Made by a program: the position numbers and the translations under genes
In this document: piece by piece, positions 57,830-64,000 of the stretch
Layout of the letters: the number at the start of each line of letters is the position of its first letter
Numbering within the stretch: position 1 is the first letter of the stretch
Notes under the pieces: model-generated
Seen by the model: only the letters and a program-made list of their open reading frames with translations
Told to the model about the DNA's origin: nothing
Database searches by the model: none
Assembly (NCBI RefSeq): GCF_030867095.1
Contig: NC_081831.1
Location: forward strand, 40,671,319 to 40,735,318
From: Alligator mississippiensis
Taxonomy: Eukaryota > Chordata > Crocodylia > Alligatoridae
Length of the DNA: 64,000 bases
Direction: 5' to 3'

Positions 57830-58756
57830 CAAGGTTCCCTCTAAGCTGCACACATGTGCAGCTGCACACAATAAAAAATCTTGCTGTGCGCAAACTTTTT
57901 AATGCCGTGCACCTGCCCGGAGAGGAGCTGGGCTGTGGCTTCCTGTAAACTTTGGGCGTGGAGCACGGTGGAGGCATTGGAGCCAGCACAGGACACCTTA
58001 CTGGTGGTAAGTTACCACTCAGCATGGGGGCCACTCTGCTCCATTTCTCACTGCGCCGGCATCCCGGTAGGGAGAGAGAGCAGCGTGGGGCAGTCAGTGA
58101 CTCCTCCCTGAGGTGAGGTGGGGGTAGGGGCTGGGGTAGATTCAACCTGAGGTAGGCTGAAAGCAATTGCCTGCTTTGGCATTCATCCAAAGGCAGAGTT
58201 CATTTGCAAGGGTGGGGGGGAAATATCAGCATGGGATCTTTGACCCCCAAGCATTCAAGAGGCTTTGGCCTGCGCAGCTCAGCCAAGACCACACTCCCTC
58301 AACTTGTTGGAGTACCTCCAATGTGGGGGAATTGCTCTGAGCCACTCGTGCATTTTTGAGTCATGGCAAGAATGACCTCAATGTCCAAAGGAGCTTTCCT
58401 CCCAGTGTGGGAGGAGGATGGGGGCTTAGCCCCTGCTGGGAAAGCTGGTGCCTGGGGGCAGGGTGCTTTCCTAGGTTGGCCCCACCAGCCTGTATACTCT
58501 TTGGAAATCCAGGTCAGGGATTTTCCTGATGCTTGGCCTTCCTGTTTCAATCTGGGGTCAGCCTTCAGAATAGCGCTGGCCCTTTGTTCAAAGACATCTC
58601 AGAGAAAAGCTAACTCTAAGTTAAGCCTATGTGGCAGGCTCCTTTTTTAGACCCAATAGGAACTTCACAACAAGCAGCATCCTCACGGACCAAAGCGGCA
58701 TGCTCATGGACCAAAGCAGTGCACTCACAGACCACTACATCTTACAGGGAACATTG
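57830..58756. mobile_element. Non-autonomous hAT transposon with perfect 8 bp target duplication
   Basis: The left end CAAGGTTCCCTCTAAGCTG and the reversed right end CAATGTTCCCTGTAAGATG are terminal inverted repeats. The identical octamer CCTGCCAC flanks both sides (57822-57829 and 58757-58764). The element is 927 bp with no transposase. Its first 60 bp match a fragment at 40420-40497. Confidence 0.88.
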
Positions 58757-58764
58757 CCTGCCAC

Positions 58765-59349
58765 TGGCCTCCCTAGAAGGAATTCTGGTGTTCCCAATTT
58801 GAAAACTGAAAAATCCCTGATAAAAAAAATCCCAGTCACTCTGTAAAATACCTCAAAATGCATGTTCCTCCACAATTAAAACAAAAGACCATTATACATA
58901 TAGAGAGAGAATGAGAGCCAGAGAGACAGTGATCAGTTGGGCAATGTTTTATTTATATATCTACAGTGTTAAAACAATTTGGAAGCTTACCACTGTCCCT
59001 ATCATCATAATAAAGTGAATTCTAAATACCTGTATGTTTTGCTGGTCCCCAAAGGGGCCACAGACCCCCCTCAGGGGCTGCAGCCCCCCATCAGGGGCCA
59101 ATGCTCCCCCAACAAGGGCCATATGGCCCCCGCAAGAGCTACCACCCCCTCTGCAGGGCCCACATGTCTTGCCCCCGCTTGCTGCCCTGCCTGGCCCCAT
59201 CCCCCCACTGGCTCCTGCAGCCCCCCGCAATGGCTGCCCCACCCAGCCCCACCCCATGCTCCCCCAGACCTCGAAATGGCTGCCTGGCCCCAGCCCCCGC
59301 TTGCACCCCCAGCCTCCCAATGGCTGCCCCACCACTCCAGCCTCCGGCA
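58765..59349. other. AT-rich then C-rich sequence, no recognised gene
   Basis: From 59040 the plus strand is C-rich with CCCCC-AxxxGGGGCC style words. Open frames occur on all strands and translate to Pro/Gly-rich text, which is a composition effect. Confidence 0.5.
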
Positions 59350-59665
59350 CTTTAAAAAAGTGGGGCAGGGATCAGGGGGCTTAGTGGGCAGGTGGGGAAT
59401 GGGGCCAGGCGGGGCAGCCATGGTGGGTTTGGGGGGCAGGCAGGGGATGGGACCAGGTGGGGCAGGGATTGGGAGGGCTTGGAGGGCTGGGGGGGATGGG
59501 GTCGAGTGGGGAAGGGATTGGGGAGGCTCAGGGGGCAGGTAGAAGATGGGACCGGGTGGGGCAGGGAATCAGGGGGGGCTTGGAGGGCTAGGGACGGATG
59601 GGGCCAGGCAGGGCAGGGATCCAGGGGGCTGGGGGAGTGGGCAGGGCCAGCAGGGGTCCCCCCCA
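59350..59665. repeat. G-rich minisatellite
   Basis: Five or so imperfect units of roughly 50-65 bp share GATGGGRCCAGGTGGGGCAG followed by GGATYNGGGGGGCTTGG-like text. The plus strand carries many runs of four or more G, so it is a strong G-quadruplex candidate. Confidence 0.75.
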
Positions 59666-61469
59666 TGGCCCCCTCCCCTCTCCTCCAGCCCCCCCTACCC
59701 CATACTTACCTGCACTGGAGCCCGGGTCCAGCTCCCTGTGGCTGGCATGCTGCCTGCCCTGCATGGGCAGGCAGCGTGCTTCAGCACCAGGGTGAGAACC
59801 AACCATAGAGATGCTCTTGCTGCTACCTGAGTGTCTCTGGGGAGGACCCAGCCTCCTGTTGCTTCAGGGCATGGTCTGGGACCGTGCCCTACCCTGCTTT
59901 TTTTCTCTGCAGGTTTTTTGACCCCTGGATATCCAGGGGTCTAATTTTGCCCCTGCATGGCAAATTTGCCATGCGGGGAACATGGCAAAAAGTTTGAGAT
60001 GCTGCAAGAGGCACATGCATGTTCTTAGAGGGTTTCCAGAAGCTTTAACCTAGGTTGTTTCTCCACTGCATCAGAAGCCACCAGCTCCTTAGGATGTGAA
60101 AGAGGACAATGAACCACCCAAGCCATGTATCTTCTAAGTGAATCCGTAAGAACTCATTAATAAGAACTTCAACTCCAGTATACATTTATTCTTGCCACAC
60201 AGATGTCTCCAGAGCAGCTGCAAGACTCAAGTGGCTAGAGGATAGGGGAGCTCAAGAAATTATCTTGACTGGCTTCCCAAATAATCCCTGCAGGAATCCC
60301 ACTGCATTCCTCCCTTCCTTCCTGTTTCCCATGATTTTTCTGCAATCACTTGAGCTCTGAGTTTTCCCCACCTCTGCAATCAATTTTCCCTACATCTCTT
60401 CTGCTAAATGATTGGTATGCAGCTCCTCAGAGACTTACTTGCCAAGGAAATGCTGTCCCTTAGCAAGAGCTGTAGAATCCCATAATTAGGATCTGCCCCT
60501 GGGAGATAACATCTAGCCAGGTCTTAAAAATGGAATTATCATGAATACAACATTTAATGCAGACATCAGAGAGATCTCTGCATGAGCCACTCATCAGAAA
60601 TTCATGGGGGTGGGAGGAAGTCATTGAATGGAGTTTGGAAAGAGTGCTTCTCATTCTTATTAATTGTTTCTCCCTATGCTGGAACAATGGCCCATCCTTA
60701 TGACCAAGAACAAATGGATGCCTCTGACTTGTTCAAAGATTCTAAGGTTTTCTTTTCCCAGTCTCTCTTGAACATACTTTGCTCCCAAAAAACTCCCCAT
60801 TTCTGCAAATCCCTAAGGAGGAAGTCCCTTGTAGTCTCACAGCCTAACTTGGTAGTAAACTACTGCCCATCAGTATTTTTAAAACTTATTCAGAGCACTC
60901 CAAGTGCAATTTACGGTATTTTATTATATTTACAGTGTTTTTATGTGTGTTATGTTTGTTTAACTCAAATGTCTAGTACACTCTCCTTGAACATTGACTG
61001 AAAACTATTGGGTCTTTATATAAAAGAACCTGTGGCTTGATTTAATATTTTCTGAATAATCATGAAAAAATAAAACTCTGTCCTAGGCTTCATCAAAGAG
61101 TTAATCTGTGGCAGAAAAAGAAAAAGAAGATGAAATAAAGCTATACAAAACAGTGCCTCAAAATCTGTTTACCTGCTTAGAATAGCACATGTAGAGAAGA
61201 TTGATGGTGTTAGCTTGCTCCCTTTAGCAGTCACCCTAGTTTCTTGGGTGACATTTAATTCGTAGGACTCAAGGCCCTGACAAGGTCTGAAAGCATTGTG
61301 AATGCAGTGTGCAATATTTCTGGCTTGATTTCAATTTTTTTCTTTCTTTTTAGCAGTATAAATACCTGTGTGAATGCACTTCTTTCAGAATATTCAGTAA
61401 ACTATCTTACCCAAGCAAAAGATGGATGCTCCTTTGACTCTCTTCCATAGAGCCCAGCTAACATCAGAC
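59666..61469. other. No recognised gene
   Basis: A short palindrome (CATGGCAAATTTGCCATG) is at about 59956-59973. Otherwise AT-rich sequence. The frame at 60582-61001 has no motif. Confidence 0.6.
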
Positions 61470-61788
61470 ATCATAGCATCACAGTATCATAGTAGGTAGG
61501 GTCAGAAGGGACCCAAACAGATCATCAAGTCCAAGCCCCAGCTTGGGGCAGGAATGGATGCTGGTGTCATATGACCCCAGTCAGGTGTCTATTCAGCCTC
61601 CTCTTAAAGACCCCCAATGTAGGAGTAAACACCACTTCCCTTGGAAGTTGGTTCCAGGTCCTAGCCACCCTAACCATAAAGTAATGCCTCCTGATGTCTA
61701 GCCTGAACCTGCTCTCTATCAACTTGTGGCCGTTATTCCTAGTTACCCTGTGTGGTGCTCGGGAGAACAGGGCATCTCCTATTCCCTG

Positions 61789-62690
61789 CTAATCCCCCCT
61801 GGTGAATTTGTAGATGGCCACCAGATATCCCCTCAGCCTTCTCTTGTGGAAGCTGAATAGGTTCAGGCCCTCTAGTCTCTCCATGTATGGCCTGCCCTGC
61901 TGCCCCCTGATCATACAAGTGGCCCTCTCAATGCTATCCACATCTCTCTTGAAGTGCGGTGCCCAAAACTGGACACAGTACTTCAACTGCGGCCTGACCA
62001 ATGCTGCATGGAGGGGGAGGATCACTTCCCTGGACTTGCTTGTGATGCATCTATGGATGCATGACAAGGTGCTGTTAGCCTTACTGACAGCTTCCTCTCA
62101 TTGGCGGCTCATGTTCAACCTGGAGTCAACTATGACTCCAAGATCCCTTTCTGCCTCTGCGCTGATGAGAAGGGTGTTCCCCAGTTTATAGAGGTAAGAC
62201 TGATGAGCCTATAGTTACCTGGGTCCTCCTTTCTCCCTTTCTTGTAAATGGGGACCACACTGGCCTTTTTCCAATCATCCAGCACCTGACCAGAGCTCCA
62301 TGAGCACTTGAATAGCTGTGCCAAGGGCCCTGCAATGACCCCTGCCAATTCCCTCAGCACCCTTGGATGGAGAGCATCCAGGCCTGCTGATCTGAACACA
62401 TCCAGCCCCTCCAGAAGTTCCCTAACTATGTCATCCCTAACCTTGGGCCTGGCAGTGACTCCCCAGAGTCTTTCCATACTCCCGGTGGGGTAGATGTCCC
62501 AGTCCCTGCTCAGAAAAATGGAGGCAAAGAATTTGTTAAAGAGGTCTCCTTTTTCATTTGCAGCAATCACCAGATTGCCAAGTGCGTCCTGCAGGGGCCT
62601 TACGTTACCCAGTGCCTTCTTCTTGCTCCCTGTGTATTTGAAAAAGGACTTTTTGTTATCCTTAATCCTGGTTACCAGCCCCAGTTCCAT
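61789..62690 (-). pseudogene. CR1 copy 3 ORF2 linker and RT fragments
   Basis: The piece 62690-62130 contains SAGLDALHPRVLRELA and VVPIYKKGRKEDPGNYR, then jumps at about 62190 from the RT motif LISLTS to text corresponding to the far side of the palm. The next piece (62067-61789) has CIHRCITSKSREVILPLHAA and YCVQFWAPHFKRD. The catalytic FADD box and neighbouring palm are absent, about 0.7 kb by comparison with copy 1. Confidence 0.88.
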
Positions 62691-62951
62691 CTCAGCCTTG
62701 GCCTTCCTAACAGCCGCCCTACAGCCTCGAGCAATGGAGGTGCGATCCTCTTTGGTAATAGCCCCTTGCTTCCATCAGATGTATGCCTCCTTTTTAGCCC
62801 TCAGGCATTCCTGAATGCCCTTGCTGAGACATGGGGGCTTTTTAGCACTCTTGCCCGCCTTGGTATGCATTGGGACTGACTCCCTTTGGGCTCAGAGGAT
62901 CGTCTCCTTGAGGAACGACCATCCATCTTAGACTCCCATCTCCCCAAAACT

Positions 62952-63665
62952 TCAGGATCCCAATGCCTCTTGTACTAGTCTTCTTAACTCACTGAAGTTG
63001 GCCCTCCTGAAATCAAGGACTTCTGCCTTACTGCTAGCCCTTGACACCCTGCGCTGGATAGTGAATTCCAGCAGGAGATTATTGCTATCACCCAGGTGGC
63101 CAAGAACCTGCAATTCCTTCACTGGGTCATTGCCTGTGGCAAGGACCAGGTGCAACAGGGCATTTCCCCTGGTGGGACTATGCACCTCCTGAGTTAGGTG
63201 GAGGTCCTGTATCTCAGCTAGGAATCTACATGAGTGGTCAGACCTATCTGACTGCTCTTCCCAGCAGATGTCTGGGTCACCCATAACTACCACATCTCTT
63301 GACTTGACAGCCTCCGTGAGCTGTCCTAAAAATTCCCTGTCCAGCTCTTCCCCCTGGTTGGATGGTCTGTAATAGACACCCACCGTTAAATCCCTTTCCT
63401 CATGACCCCCTTGTATTCTTACCCAGAGCACCTCAGTCAGCACCTCTTCTGACCCCACCTTGCTCATTAAGGACTTGTATTGCTCCTTGATGTACTGCGC
63501 TACACCCCATCCTTTTCTCCCTGCTCTGTCCCACCTGTACAGCCTGTAGCCCTTAATATCTATTGCCCAATCGTGGGTAGAATCCCACCAGGTTTCTGCG
63601 AGCCCTACTATGTCTGGATTTATGATAGCTAGCAGGAGGGTGAGCTCCTGCTGCTTATTCCCCAT
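62952..63665 (-). pseudogene. CR1 copy 3 ORF2 endonuclease (237 codons open)
   Basis: The frame carries LAETWWDSTHDW with the catalytic Glu, GVYYRPSNQ, and MGDPDICWEEQ. In the last motif the usual GDFNxPDICW is shortened by three residues, removing the catalytic Asn. The usual SDH-type C-terminal motif reads GDSNN. The frame is open but key residues are lost, and it begins MGNKQQEL, the usual ARSLxNKxxEL region of CR1 ORF2. Confidence 0.85.
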
Positions 63666-63836
63666 ACTTCTAGCATTAGTGTAGAGGCATTTAAGACCTC
63701 CTGTGGGTGTTCATGCCACCTCCTTGTTCCTAAGTCTATTGTGGCCCCTGTCACTTACTTCAGTAGTTCCTGTGCTCGACCTGGCTTGATGGTGAAGTGT
63801 CTTCCTGTACCTCTGTGGCCCCATCCCCCAGTGAGA

Positions 63837-64000
63837 CTAGTTTAAAGCCCACTGTACAAGGTCAGCCAACCTGGAAGAAAAGGCATGTTTACCTTTTGGG
63901 GAAAGATGAAGCCCATCCCACCCAAGCATGCCCCCTGCGTGAAAATCCGGGTCATTGTCGAAGAACCCAAAGCCCGCCTGGTAACACCAGCTCCGAAGCC
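63837..64000 (-). pseudogene. CR1 copy 3 ORF1 C-terminus (SGNH esterase end)
   Basis: Reading from 64000 downward gives GFGFFDNDPDFHAGG, WDGLHLSPKGK and RLADLVQWALN, then TAG at 63837-63839. The DGLHLSP block supplies the Asp and His of the SGNH catalytic triad. It is open in the visible part. Only the last 50-odd codons are inside the window. Confidence 0.85.

Larger units (their letters stand above)
61470..64000 (-). mobile_element. CR1 LINE copy 3 (different subfamily, RT core deleted, runs off the window)
   Basis: The 3' end (TCATAGCATCACAGTATCAT) is at 61470. The text (TCAGAAGGGACCCAAACAGA) differs from copies 1 and 2, so this is another subfamily. ORF2 pieces and the end of ORF1 are listed separately. 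The 5' end lies beyond 64000. Confidence 0.92.

Noticed and set aside
58979..59808. Long Pro/Gly-rich frames on both strands
   Set aside because: They follow the C-rich and G-rich minisatellite; no start context, motif or codon pattern supports them.

Overview
The window looks like reptilian, most likely crocodilian (alligator-type), nuclear DNA. Three CR1 LINE copies carry the esterase-type ORF1 found in sauropsid CR1s. There are many non-autonomous hAT and Harbinger-type DNA transposons, degenerate MIR-like SINEs, and one class I endogenous retrovirus (ERV) whose two LTRs differ by only about 2%. A turtle is the main alternative. No prokaryotic features are present. Most of the window is intron or intergenic DNA filled with transposable elements.

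Host gene (positions 1 to about 9.2 kb, minus strand). Two short exons of a GABA-A receptor beta-type subunit are visible. Exon 1 (8928-9007) encodes the signal peptide. Exon 2 (4640-4728) encodes the start of the mature protein and ends at the conserved RLRPDFG motif. Their splice phases match and GT/AG sites flank the intron. The sequence departs from the strongly conserved beta1-3 subunits, so I favour GABRB4. The gene runs leftward off the window.

10-24.8 kb, upstream of that gene: a GC-rich inverted-repeat cluster (10.75-11.18 kb), a 1,454 bp hAT element with a perfect 8 bp target duplication (12277-13730), a broken Harbinger transposon with a recognisable DDE transposase (about 15.4-18.2 kb), a 2 kb fold-back element with tandem monomers in both arms (18257-20278), small MITEs, and a second long hAT (23688-24791).

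24.8-33.8 kb: a full-length ERV (24821-33824) with two 503 bp LTRs, a tRNA-His-type primer site, gag and pol in one reading frame separated by a TAG, a gamma-type env and a polypurine tract. It has a 4 bp target duplication. Gag and pol have no frameshift but six premature TGA codons. Env is much more broken.

34-49.3 kb: an older retroelement-like sequence interrupted by CR1 copy 1 (36946-40036), other small transposons, and CR1 copy 2 (45645 to about 49290), which keeps a nearly open ORF1. 49.3-64 kb: mostly unannotatable DNA with a putative solo LTR (53879-54812), a 927 bp hAT (57830-58756), a G-rich minisatellite (about 59.35-59.66 kb), and CR1 copy 3 (61470 to the window end). No convincing host coding exon was found right of 9.1 kb.
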